From assembly GCF_902506455.1 (NCBI RefSeq), contig NZ_LR733844.1, forward strand, positions 3,096,666-3,160,665: 64,000 nucleotides of DNA, written 5' to 3'. The position numbers and the translations under genes are program-made. This stretch comes from Sphingomonas sp. 8AM. GTDB lineage: Bacteria > Pseudomonadota > Alphaproteobacteria > Sphingomonadales > Sphingomonadaceae. The notes under the pieces are model-generated. The model was not told the DNA's origin. It saw nothing but the letters and a program-made list of their open reading frames with translations, and ran no database searches. Below, piece by piece: positions 44,733 to 52,309 of the stretch. Each line of letters opens with the position of its first letter. The first letter of the stretch is position 1.

Positions 44733-45107
44733 TTACGCCGCGATCTTCTCGTCGAAGCTGCGGCGGGCTTCCTCGACGTGCGGCATGTTCTCGATCGTCC
44801 AGCGGTACAGCGCCTTGAACGGCTGGTGGAGCGAGCGCCCCAGCGGCGTGATGGCATACTCGACCGCGACCGGCGACGCCGGGATCACGCGGCGCGAGAC
44901 CATGCCGTTGCGCTCCAAGCGGCGCAGGCATTGCGTCAGCGCCTTTTGCGTCACGCCCTCCAGATGACGGCGGATCGCGTTGAAGCGCATCGGACCGGCA
45001 TCGAGCACGGTGAGCACCATCATCGACCATTTGTCGGCGATCTGGTCGAGCAGCGCGCGGCTCGGGCAGTCGACGTGAAAGTGCTGACAGGTGCTGACGG
45101 TTTCCAT
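44733..45107 (-). CDS. HxlR-family transcriptional regulator
   Basis: 124 residues, a single winged-helix HxlR domain (LLDQIADKWSMMVLTVLDAG, then GVTQKALTQCLRRLERNGMV and VEYAITPLGRSL). Cys7 and Cys14 near the N-terminus (STCQHFHVDC) are a possible thiol switch, as in redox-sensing HxlR members such as YodB. It is divergent from the OYE gene; the 90-base gap has repeated ACCTNAGG boxes, a likely operator. The probable job is control of the OYE gene and itself in response to electrophiles. Confidence 0.9.
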   Translation of the reverse strand: METVSTCQHFHVDCPSRALLDQIADKWSMMVLTVLDAGPMRFNAIRRHLEGVTQKALTQCLRRLERNGMVSRRVIPASPVAVEYAITPLGRSLHQPFKALYRWTIENMPHVEEARRSFDEKIAA

Positions 45108-45112
45108 GAGTA

Positions 45113-45168
45113 TACCTAGGGGTGCGCAGGTGCGTTATTGACCTCAGGTTTCCAATATATACCTCAGG
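45113..45168. promoter_or_regulatory. Predicted HxlR operator region
   Basis: Three related boxes, TATACCTAGG (45111-45120), ACCTCAGGT (45141-45149) and TATACCTCAGG (45158-45168), lie between the divergent HxlR and OYE starts. TTGACC at 45138-45143 overlaps the middle box and could be a -35 for the OYE gene. Confidence 0.5.
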
Positions 45169-45197
45169 GGCCGCAATCACAAGAAAAGGCGCCGTCG

Positions 45198-46322
45198 ATG
45201 TCCTCCGCTTCGGTCGATACGTTGTTCCGTCCCTTCTCGCTCGGCTCGCTGGAGTTGCCCAACCGCATCGTCATGGCGCCGATGACGCGCACGATGGCGC
45301 CGGGCGGCGTGGTCGGCGAGGCCAACGCCGCTTATTATCGCCGCCGCGCCGAGGGTGGCGTCGGGCTGATCCTGTCCGAGGGAACGGTGATCGACCGCCC
45401 CTCGTCGCGCAATCACCCCGGCATCCCGTTCTTCCACGGTGACGACGCGCTGGCCGGCTGGAAGGGCGTGATCGATGCCGTGCACGACGCGGGCGGCAAG
45501 ATGGGGCCGCAGATCTGGCACACCGGCGCGACCAGCGGCCCGCCCGCCAGCGACTGGGCACCGCCGCAGCCGGTCGAGAGCCCGTCGGGGTATAATGCGC
45601 CCGAGGAAGCGCGCGGTCAGGCGATGAGCGACGAGGATGTCGCCGACACGATCGCCGCCTTCGCACGCGCGGCCGCCGAGGCCAAGGCGCTCGGCTTCGA
45701 TACGGTCGAGATCCACGGTGCGCACGGCTATCTGATCGACCAGTTCTTCTGGGGCGGCACCAACCAGCGCAACGACACGTACGGCGGCGCGACGATCCGC
45801 GAACGGTCGCGGTTCGCGGGCGAAGTCGTCAAGGCAGTGCGCGCCGCGGTCGGCCCCGAGATGCCGGTGATCCTGCGCGTCAGCCAGTGGAAGCAGCAGG
45901 ATTATCGCGCGCGATTGGCCGAGACGCCCGCGGCGATGACCGACTGGCTGCTCCCGCTGGTCGAGGCGGGCGCGAACGTGCTGCATTGCTCGCAGCGGCG
46001 CTTCTGGGAGCCCGAGTTCCCCGAGCTGGACGGCGAGCAGGGTCTCAACTTCGCGGGCTGGGCCAAGAAGCTGACCGGCGCGACGACGATCAGCGTCGGC
46101 TCGGTCGGGCTGTCCGGCGAGTTCCTCGCGGCGTTCGGCGGCGAAGGGTCGACCAGCACCGATCTCGACCGGCTGGTGACGCGGATGGAGCGCGACGAGT
46201 TCGACCTGATCGCGGTCGGCCGCGCGCTGATCAGCGACCCAGAATGGGTCGCCAAGGTGCGCGCGGGCGACGCCGCGGGGCTGAAGGGCTTCGAGGCGAG
46301 CGCGTTGGCCGAACTGGTGTGA
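45198..46322 (+). CDS. Old yellow enzyme family NADH:flavin oxidoreductase
   Basis: 374 residues. FMN TIM-barrel enzyme that reduces activated alkenes such as enones and nitro compounds. Motifs: LPNRIVMAPMTR, QIWHTGATSG, FDTVEIHGAHGYLIDQF (substrate His) and NDTYGG. ATG at 45198 is the start that matches the family N-terminus (DTLFRPFSLGSLELPN). Divergent from the HxlR regulator, which likely represses it. A stem-loop follows the stop at 46339-46367. Confidence 0.9.
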   Translation: MSSASVDTLFRPFSLGSLELPNRIVMAPMTRTMAPGGVVGEANAAYYRRRAEGGVGLILSEGTVIDRPSSRNHPGIPFFHGDDALAGWKGVIDAVHDAGGKMGPQIWHTGATSGPPASDWAPPQPVESPSGYNAPEEARGQAMSDEDVADTIAAFARAAAEAKALGFDTVEIHGAHGYLIDQFFWGGTNQRNDTYGGATIRERSRFAGEVVKAVRAAVGPEMPVILRVSQWKQQDYRARLAETPAAMTDWLLPLVEAGANVLHCSQRRFWEPEFPELDGEQGLNFAGWAKKLTGATTISVGSVGLSGEFLAAFGGEGSTSTDLDRLVTRMERDEFDLIAVGRALISDPEWVAKVRAGDAAGLKGFEASALAELV

Positions 46323-46338
46323 TGTAGTCCCCGATCTT

Positions 46339-46367
46339 CGTCGCTCCGGATCAACTCCGGAGCGACG
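46339..46367. repeat. Perfect hairpin after the OYE gene (family B core)
   Basis: CGTCGCTCCGGA, a 5-base loop, and TCCGGAGCGACG form a 12-bp perfect stem. It may act as a terminator, but no T tract follows; the arm ends match family B. Confidence 0.6.
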
Positions 46368-46417
46368 GATAACGGGGTTCAGCGATCTGGATCAGGCTGT
46401 TTTTGCACCTGATTTCA

Positions 46418-46443
46418 GGAACGTCGCCGCCGAGGCACGGGTT
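46418..46443 (+). promoter_or_regulatory. EcfG-like general stress promoter
   Basis: GGAAC (46418-46422), 17 bases, then GGTT (46440-46443), close to the alphaproteobacterial EcfG pattern GGAAC-N16/17-CGTT. It lies 33 bases before the YciF-like gene. Confidence 0.5.
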
Positions 46444-46475
46444 CTTTTCCTATCGAGAACGGGAGAAGAACGAAG

Positions 46476-47000
46476 ATGCCGACCGATCAGGACACGCTGC
46501 GCGAATTGTTCGTCACGGGCCTGCGCGACGCGCATGCCGTGGAGAAACAGGCGCTGTCGATCATGACGCCGCAGGTCGCGCGGCTGGAACATTATCCCGA
46601 GGTCGCCGAGCGGCTGCGGCTGCATATCGACGAGACCCACGGGCAGGTCGAACGGCTCGACGAACTGCTGGCGTCGTTCGAAACCAGCAGCTCGGCGCTC
46701 AAGGACGCGGCGCTGAGCATGAGCGGCGGGATGGCCGCCATCACGCACACGTTCGCGGGCGACGAGATCGTCAAGAACAGCTTCGCGAACTTCGCGTTCG
46801 AGCATTTCGAGATCGCCGCGTACAAGTCGCTGCTGGTGCTCGCCGAGGATGGCGGGTTCGGGCAGGCGCTGACCCCGCTGCGCCAGACGCTCGACGAGGA
46901 ACAGTCGATGGCGCATTGGCTCGACGAGGCGTTGCCGATGGTCACGCGTCGCTATGCCGAGCTGTACGCCGCGGGTGGCAGCGGCGCGGCGAAGGTCTGA
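46476..47000 (+). CDS. YciE/YciF (DUF892) ferritin-like protein
   Basis: 174 residues. Four-helix ferritin-like bundle with paired carboxylate/histidine ligands (DAHAVEKQAL, HIDETHGQVERL, then NFAFEHFEIAAYKSL and LDEEQSMAHWL). The family is stress-induced and may bind a di-iron site; function not settled. An EcfG-like promoter precedes it, consistent with the general stress response. The hemerythrin gene starts 3 bases after its stop, so they share a transcript. Confidence 0.9.
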   Translation: MPTDQDTLRELFVTGLRDAHAVEKQALSIMTPQVARLEHYPEVAERLRLHIDETHGQVERLDELLASFETSSSALKDAALSMSGGMAAITHTFAGDEIVKNSFANFAFEHFEIAAYKSLLVLAEDGGFGQALTPLRQTLDEEQSMAHWLDEALPMVTRRYAELYAAGGSGAAKV

Positions 47001-47003
47001 GCG

Positions 47004-47546
47004 ATGGCCGCGAACACGCGCAGCGGCGTCGCGGTCGCCGCCGGGATCGCGCTCGGGCTGTCGGCGCACTGGCTGCGCAAGGCAGCGGTGCAGGGCGCGA
47101 GCGCGGCGACCGGTGCATGGGACACCGCGCTGGCGGCCGAACATGCCGCCGCGCTGCGCGTGTTCTACCTGATCGAACAAACGGACACGCACCAGAGCGC
47201 GCGCCGCAAGGTGCTGCTGGCGTCGCTGAAATATGCGATCGCGCGGCACGCGTTTCAGGAAGAGAACGTCATCTATACGATGATGCGCGACCATGGGCTG
47301 ACCGAGGCGGCGGATCATCTCCATCACGACCACGGTTATGTGAAGCAGTATTTCTTCGACCTCGGCGAGATGCCGGCGGACAGCCCGGAGTGGCTGCCCA
47401 AGGTGCAGGAATTCCGTGCGATGATCGTCGAGCATATGCGCGAGGAAGAGGACGAGCTGTTCCCGCGGCTGCGCGGGTCGCTGTCCGAGGCGCAGAACCG
47501 CCATGTTACGGTCGCGATGCACCGTGAGGGCGTCAAGCTGGCGTAG
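47004..47546 (+). CDS. Hemerythrin HHE domain protein
   Basis: 180 residues. The first 30 residues are small and hydrophobic (VAVAAGIALGLSA), possibly a membrane-proximal segment. An HHE helical bundle follows, with likely iron ligands in AEHAAALRVFYLIE, ARHAFQEENVIY, HLHHDHGYVKQYF and EHMREEEDELF. Such proteins bind two irons and may sense oxygen or store it, or handle nitric oxide or iron stress. Three bases after the YciF-like gene; likely under the same stress promoter. Confidence 0.88.
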   Translation: MAANTRSGVAVAAGIALGLSAHWLRKAAVQGASAATGAWDTALAAEHAAALRVFYLIEQTDTHQSARRKVLLASLKYAIARHAFQEENVIYTMMRDHGLTEAADHLHHDHGYVKQYFFDLGEMPADSPEWLPKVQEFRAMIVEHMREEEDELFPRLRGSLSEAQNRHVTVAMHREGVKLA

Positions 47547-47594
47547 CTGCGTCCGTTTCGCGGAGCCGTGCGTAGGTGACATGAGGAGGATTTC

Positions 47595-47843
47595 ATGACC
47601 GACAAGCAACCGATGCAGGCCGATGGCGAGGGCACCGCGCCGCACGATCCCGATGGCAGCGGCGAGGTGGCGAGCCGGCGCGACAGCAGCGGCGAGAGCC
47701 AGGGTGGCGCCTATCCCAACCCGCATACGGGCAAGGAGGGCGGGCACTTCCACGGTGGCCAGACCGAGCGCGGCTATCATGGCGGGAGTCAGGCCGGCGA
47801 GGAGAAGGACGGGCATCAGCCGAATGCGCCGTCGACGGAGTGA
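47595..47843 (+). CDS. Small hydrophilic glycine/acid-rich protein
   Basis: 82 residues, no recognised family. Composition is Gly, Asp, Glu, Ser, His and Pro with no hydrophobic core (GEGTAPHDPDGSGE, GGAYPNPHTGKEGGHFHGG, then RGYHGG), like desiccation-protective hydrophilins. The ATG follows GAGGAGG at ideal spacing, so translation should be strong. It lies 48 bases after the hemerythrin gene and is probably in the same stress group. Confidence 0.7.
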   Translation: MTDKQPMQADGEGTAPHDPDGSGEVASRRDSSGESQGGAYPNPHTGKEGGHFHGGQTERGYHGGSQAGEEKDGHQPNAPSTE

Positions 47844-47854
47844 GGTCATCCGTC

Positions 47855-47931
47855 CGTCATTGCGAGCGTAGCGAAGCAATCCAGGGCCGGATCAGGACCC
47901 ACTGGATTGCTTCGCTACGCTCGCAATGACG
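47855..47931. repeat. Family A inverted repeat, copy 8
   Basis: CGTCATTGCGAGCGTAGCGA against TCGCTACGCTCGCAATGACG; between the two convergent small genes. Confidence 0.9.
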
Positions 47932-47944
47932 GCTGCGTTGCGGC

Positions 47945-48196
47945 TCAGTAACCCGCCGGCGAGCGCTGCCCCTGATCGCACGTCTCGGGATGCTTGCGGC
48001 ATTCCTTGTCGCGGCGTTCCTGCTCCTTGCGCAGCTTGCGAACGTATTTCTCGTCGCGCTCCCTAGGGCTGGTCGTCATCAGGTCGGCGGTCTTGCCGAC
48101 CGCCTTCACCGGCAGCGTCGCGACGTTCCACGCGGTGCGCACGCAGCCGCTGGTCGCCAGCAGCACCGCGCCCGCCATCATCACCTTACGCATCAT
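47945..48196 (-). CDS. Small lipoprotein of unknown function
   Basis: 83 residues. Lipoprotein signal (MRKVMMAGAVLLATSGC, cysteine at residue 18), a short apolar stretch, then a strongly charged helix rich in Arg, Lys and Glu (KYVRKLRKEQERRDKECRK) and a final CDQGQRSPAGY. Two more cysteines (residues 66 and 73) may form a disulfide. No family recognised. Divergent from the molybdenum enzyme operon; the shared gap holds a palindrome at 48239-48262. Confidence 0.75.
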   Translation of the reverse strand: MMRKVMMAGAVLLATSGCVRTAWNVATLPVKAVGKTADLMTTSPRERDEKYVRKLRKEQERRDKECRKHPETCDQGQRSPAGY

Positions 48197-48238
48197 ACCG
48201 ACCTCCCGCCTTTCCCCGTCGCATAGCAGCGCAAAGCT

Positions 48239-48262
48239 GAACGAATCCCATGAGAATCGTTC
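48239..48262. promoter_or_regulatory. 24-base palindrome, candidate operator
   Basis: GAACGAAT and AATCGTTC flank CCCATGAG; 10 of 12 base pairs match about the centre. It lies 58 bases before the aldehyde oxidoreductase operon start, in the divergent gap. The inner TGAGAATCGTTCGC also looks like an iron-responsive (Fur-type) half site; this is a weak match. Confidence 0.4.
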
Positions 48263-48320
48263 GCACGGACCCTCCCCGTCCCCGCCGACGTTCTTGGCGG
48301 GTCAGCGAGAGGCGGAACAC

Positions 48321-48830
48321 ATGCACTTCACGATCAATGGCCAGTCGCACGAGGCGGAGGTGGATGTCCGGACCTCGTTGCTCGACCTGTGCCGCGAACA
48401 TCTGGGGCTGACCGGCTCCAAGAAAGGTTGCGACCACGGCCAGTGCGGCGCGTGCACGATGCTGGTGAACGGGCGGCGGATCAATTCCTGCCTGACGCTG
48501 GCGGTGATGCACCAGGACGACGAGATCGTGACGATCGAGGGGCTGGGCACGCCCGAGAACCTCCATCCGCTGCAATCGGCGTTCGTGCTACACGACGGTT
48601 ACCAGTGCGGCTATTGCACGCCCGGGCAGATCTGCTCGGCGGTCGGGATGCTCGACGAGGTGAAGAAGGGCTGGCCGAGCCATGCCTCCGCCGACCTGAC
48701 CAGCGCCGACCTCGACAATGCCGAGATCAGCGAGCGGATGAGCGGCAACATCTGTCGCTGCGCCGCCTATCCCAATATTGTCGACGCGATCCGTGAGGTC
48801 GCTGACGCCGATGCGAAGGTGGACGCATGA
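48321..48830 (+). CDS. Aldehyde oxidoreductase 2Fe-2S subunit (PaoA-like)
   Basis: 169 residues. Two [2Fe-2S] domains: plant-type ferredoxin cysteines 37, 42, 45 and 57 (KKGCDHGQCGACTML and INSC), and the C-terminal helical cluster cysteines 96, 99, 145 and 147 (YQCGYCTPG and GNICRCAAYPN). Passes electrons from the Mo subunit. E. coli PaoA has a Tat leader; none is seen here, so this enzyme is likely cytosolic. First of three genes joined by ATGA overlaps. Confidence 0.9.
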   Translation: MHFTINGQSHEAEVDVRTSLLDLCREHLGLTGSKKGCDHGQCGACTMLVNGRRINSCLTLAVMHQDDEIVTIEGLGTPENLHPLQSAFVLHDGYQCGYCTPGQICSAVGMLDEVKKGWPSHASADLTSADLDNAEISERMSGNICRCAAYPNIVDAIREVADADAKVDA

Positions 48831-49792
48831 AGACCTTCGACTATGCGCGCGCCGACAGTGTCGCCGACGCCACGCGCGCGGGCGGGCGGTTCATCGCTGG
48901 CGGCACCAACCTGCTCGACCTGATGAAATTGCAGGTCGAGACGCCCGAGAAGCTGGTCGACATCAGCCGCCTCGATCTGAACACGATCGAGGAACGTGAG
49001 GATGGCGGGCTGACGATCGGTGCGTTGGTGCCGAACAGCGACCTTGCCGCGGACCCGCGCGTGATCGCCAGATATGAGGTGCTGAGCCGCGCGTTGCTGG
49101 CGGGTGCATCGGGGCAGTTGCGCAACAAGGCGACGACCGGCGGCAACCTGCTCCAGCGGACGCGCTGCTATTATTTCTACGACACCGCGGCCGGCTGCAA
49201 CAAGCGCCAGCCGGGCAGCGGATGCGAGGCGATCGGCGGATTCAACCGCATCCACGCGATCCTTGGCACCAGTGACCAGTGTATCGCGACGCACCCCGGC
49301 GACATGCCGGTGGCGATGCGCGCGCTCGACGCGGTGATCGTCACGCAGAAGCCGGACGGCGACAAGCGCCGCGTACCGATCGGCGACTTCTACCGGCTGC
49401 CCGGCGACACGCCGCATGTCGAGAACGTGCTGGAGGCGGGCGAACTCATCACGCATGTCGAGCTGCCCGCGCCGACGGGCGGGCGGCATCTGTATCGCAA
49501 GGTGCGCGACCGTGCGTCCTATGCCTTCGCGTTGTTCTCGGTCGCGGCGGTGGTGACGGTCGAGGACGGCCTTATCACCAAGGCGGCGCTGGCGTTCGGC
49601 GGGGTCGCGCACATGCCGTGGCGGAACCCGGCGGTCGAGGCGGCGCTGGTCGGCAAGGCGCCTTCCGACGACACCTTCAACGCCGCTGCCGATGCGCTGC
49701 TCGACGGCGCGAAGGGCTTCGGCACCAACGATTTCAAGATCCCGCTGGCGCGGCGCACGTTGATCGCCAGCCTGCGCGAGGTGACGCAATGA
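48827..49792 (+). CDS. Aldehyde oxidoreductase FAD subunit (PaoB-like)
   Basis: 321 residues. FAD-binding domain of the xanthine dehydrogenase medium subunit (RFIAGGTNLLDLM and TTGGNLLQRTR). Four cysteines, 114, 124, 133 and 152, in RTRCYYFYDTAAGCN, GSGCEAIGG and DQCIATHP match the extra [4Fe-4S] insertion of PaoB-type subunits, absent in ordinary xanthine dehydrogenases. Overlaps both neighbours by ATGA. Confidence 0.92.
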   Translation: MKTFDYARADSVADATRAGGRFIAGGTNLLDLMKLQVETPEKLVDISRLDLNTIEEREDGGLTIGALVPNSDLAADPRVIARYEVLSRALLAGASGQLRNKATTGGNLLQRTRCYYFYDTAAGCNKRQPGSGCEAIGGFNRIHAILGTSDQCIATHPGDMPVAMRALDAVIVTQKPDGDKRRVPIGDFYRLPGDTPHVENVLEAGELITHVELPAPTGGRHLYRKVRDRASYAFALFSVAAVVTVEDGLITKAALAFGGVAHMPWRNPAVEAALVGKAPSDDTFNAAADALLDGAKGFGTNDFKIPLARRTLIASLREVTQ

Positions 49793-52038
49793 CGCTGATC
49801 GACAAGGTGCTCGGGCGCGAGGATACGCGCTCGCTGACGATGAACGAAGCGCATCCGCATAGCTGGCTGGATGCGGGCATTCAGGGCGTGATCGGCAAGC
49901 CACTCGACCGGATCGAAGGGCCGCTGAAGGTGTCGGGACAGGCGACCTATGCCGCCGAATATCCTGTCGAGCGGCTGAGCTATGGCGTGCTGGTGCGCGC
50001 GCCGTTCGGATCGGGGAAGATCACCGACGTGGTCGCCGACGCGGCGCGCGCGCTGCCCGGGGTGATCGACGTCATCACCGACTACCCCAGCTTCATCCGC
50101 AACCCGCAGCAGGGCGGCGAGAAGAAGGCCCCGACGCAGGGCGTCGAGAAGGTCGACTATCACGGCGAGATCGTCGCGATCGTCGTCGCCGAGACGTTCG
50201 AGGCGGCGCGCGACGCCGCGGCGCAGGTAAAGGTCGCCTACGAGCCGGCCGAGGGTGCGTATGTCTTTGCGGCGCATCGCGATCAGGCGACCCGCCCGCC
50301 CCCCGACCAGATCCCGCCGCACATGGCCAAGGGCGATCTCGACAAAGCGATGGCCGAGGCCGCGTTCACGATCGACGCGACCTACACCACGCCGAGCCAG
50401 AATTCGGCGGCGATGGAGCCACATGCCTCGATCGCCGAGTGGAAGGACGGGGCGCTGACGCTGCACGGCAGCTATCAGATGGTCGCCTCCGACCAGATGC
50501 AGCTCGCGGCTGCGCTGGGGGTCGGCAAGGACAAGGTGCGGATCATCTCGCGCTATGTCGGCGGCGGGTTCGGGTCGAAGCTGGGGATCGCGCCGGAGAG
50601 CGTCGCGGCGGCGATCGCGGCTAAGCGGCTCGACCGGCCGGTCAAGGTCGCGATGGCGCGCCAGCAGGTGTTCGACGCCACCGTCCGCCGCTCGAATACC
50701 GAGCAGCGCATCCGGCTGGCGGCCGACGCGCACGGCAAGCTGACCGGGCTGGGTCATGAGACGCTGGCCAGCAACCTGCCGGGCGAGGATTATTTCGAGC
50801 CGGCCGGGATCGGGACGCAATTCGCTTATGCCGCGGAGAACCGGCTGATCGACCACAAGCTCGTGCGGCTCAACTGGTTGCTGTCGGGGTCGATGCGCGC
50901 GCCCGGCGAGGCGGTCGGGATGCTGGCGCTGGAAGCGGCGATGGACGAGCTGGCGTACAAGGTCGGCATCGACCCGATCGAATTGCGCCGCCGCAACGAG
51001 CCGGCGATCGATCCGACCAACGACGTGCCGTTCTCGACACGGCAGTTGATCCCGTGTCTCGACAAGGGTGCGGAACTGTTCGGCTGGTCCGAGCGCAAGG
51101 CCGAACCGGCGGGCGACCGGCGCGGCGAGTGGCTGCACGGCGTCGGCGTCGCGGCGGCGGTGCGGTCGAACATGCTCCAGAAGTCATCGGCGACGGTCGA
51201 ATTGACCGGCGACGGCCACGCGATCGTCTCGACTGACATGACCGACATCGGCACTGGCACCTATACGATCCTCGCGCAGATCGCGGCCGAGACGCTGGGG
51301 CTACCGCTCGAAAGCGTGACGGTGCAGCTGGGCGACGGTGCGGCCCCGCCTTCGGCGGGCTCGGGCGGATCGTGGGGCGCAGGGTCTTCGGGCTCGTCGG
51401 TGTATCTGGCGTGCGAAGGGCTGCGCGAGAAACTGGCCAAGGCGATGGGCGTGGAAGTCGACGCGATGACGCTGAAGGACGGGCGCGCGATCGCCGAGAA
51501 CCGCGCGGTCGAGATCGGCGAACTGGTCGGCGAGGGCATGACCGTCACCGGCACGATCGCGCCGGGCAAGCAGGAGAAGCTGCACCGTCAGGCGAGCTAT
51601 GGCGCGCATTTCGCCGAGGTGAAGGTGAACGTGACGACCGGCGAGGTGCGGGTCGAGCGGATGCTGGGCGTGTTCTCGGCCGGGCGCATCCTCAACGAGA
51701 AGACCGCGCGCTCGCAATGCCTTGGCGGGATGACGTTCGGGATCGGCGCGGCGCTGACCGAGGAGCTGGTCCACGATCCGCGCAACGGCAAGGTCGTCAA
51801 CCGCGATCTCGCCGAATATCACGTACCGGTGAACGCCGACATTCCGCAGATCGAGGTCGCGTTCCTCGACGAGCGCGACATCCACGCGAACCCGATCCAC
51901 GCCAAGGGAATCGGCGAGCTGGGCATCTCGGGCGCGGGCGCGGCGATCGCCAATGCGATCTATCACGCGACGGGCGTGCGGGTGCGCGACTATCCGATCA
52001 CCTGCGACAAGTTGCTGGCGGACTTGCCAGCGGTTTGA
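49789..52038 (+). CDS. Aldehyde oxidoreductase molybdenum subunit (PaoC-like)
   Basis: 749 residues. Binds molybdopterin cytosine dinucleotide and oxidises the substrate. Motifs: GKPLDRIEGPLKVSGQATYA at the N-terminus, YVGGGFGSKLGI, SMRAPGEAVG, and the catalytic glutamate in GIGELGISGAGAAI near the C-terminus. Substrates of the E. coli homologue are aromatic aldehydes; here they are not known. ATG at 49789 overlaps the FAD subunit stop. The maturation genes xdhC and mocA-like follow after repeats. Confidence 0.92.
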   Translation: MTLIDKVLGREDTRSLTMNEAHPHSWLDAGIQGVIGKPLDRIEGPLKVSGQATYAAEYPVERLSYGVLVRAPFGSGKITDVVADAARALPGVIDVITDYPSFIRNPQQGGEKKAPTQGVEKVDYHGEIVAIVVAETFEAARDAAAQVKVAYEPAEGAYVFAAHRDQATRPPPDQIPPHMAKGDLDKAMAEAAFTIDATYTTPSQNSAAMEPHASIAEWKDGALTLHGSYQMVASDQMQLAAALGVGKDKVRIISRYVGGGFGSKLGIAPESVAAAIAAKRLDRPVKVAMARQQVFDATVRRSNTEQRIRLAADAHGKLTGLGHETLASNLPGEDYFEPAGIGTQFAYAAENRLIDHKLVRLNWLLSGSMRAPGEAVGMLALEAAMDELAYKVGIDPIELRRRNEPAIDPTNDVPFSTRQLIPCLDKGAELFGWSERKAEPAGDRRGEWLHGVGVAAAVRSNMLQKSSATVELTGDGHAIVSTDMTDIGTGTYTILAQIAAETLGLPLESVTVQLGDGAAPPSAGSGGSWGAGSSGSSVYLACEGLREKLAKAMGVEVDAMTLKDGRAIAENRAVEIGELVGEGMTVTGTIAPGKQEKLHRQASYGAHFAEVKVNVTTGEVRVERMLGVFSAGRILNEKTARSQCLGGMTFGIGAALTEELVHDPRNGKVVNRDLAEYHVPVNADIPQIEVAFLDERDIHANPIHAKGIGELGISGAGAAIANAIYHATGVRVRDYPITCDKLLADLPAV

Positions 52039-52060
52039 GAACGGGGTCAGCCCTTTCGAT

Positions 52061-52171
52061 CGTCGCCCCGGACCTGACCCGAGGCCCCGCTTCTTCCTTG
52101 CGACGAAGAGAAGAAGAAGCGGGATCCCGGACCAGGGCTCTCCTGAGCTTGCCGAAGGGTCCGGGACGACG
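52061..52171. repeat. Family B inverted repeat with extra module
   Basis: CGTCGCCCCGGACCTGACCC on the left and GGGTCCGGGACGACGG on the right. The interior includes CTGAGCTTGCCGAAGG, a common repeat module in sphingomonads. Lies between the molybdenum subunit and xdhC. Confidence 0.7.
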
Positions 52172-52217
52172 GTGTTGGGGAGATCAGCGCTTATGTCGAT
52201 CCGCTCCAAGCCTTTAC

Positions 52218-52293
52218 CGTCATTGCGAGCGGAGCGAAGCAATCCAGTGTTCCGCGCGGTGCCCTGGATTGCTTCGCTCCGCTCGCAATGACG
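52218..52293. repeat. Family A inverted repeat, copy 9
   Basis: CGTCATTGCGAGCGGAGCGA against TCGCTCCGCTCGCAATGACG; 17 bases before xdhC. Confidence 0.9.
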
Positions 52294-52309
52294 AACTATA
52301 GAGACAACA

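Noticed and set aside
46339..46367. Rho-independent terminator after the OYE gene
   Set aside because: The stem is perfect but no run of T follows; kept only as a repeat.
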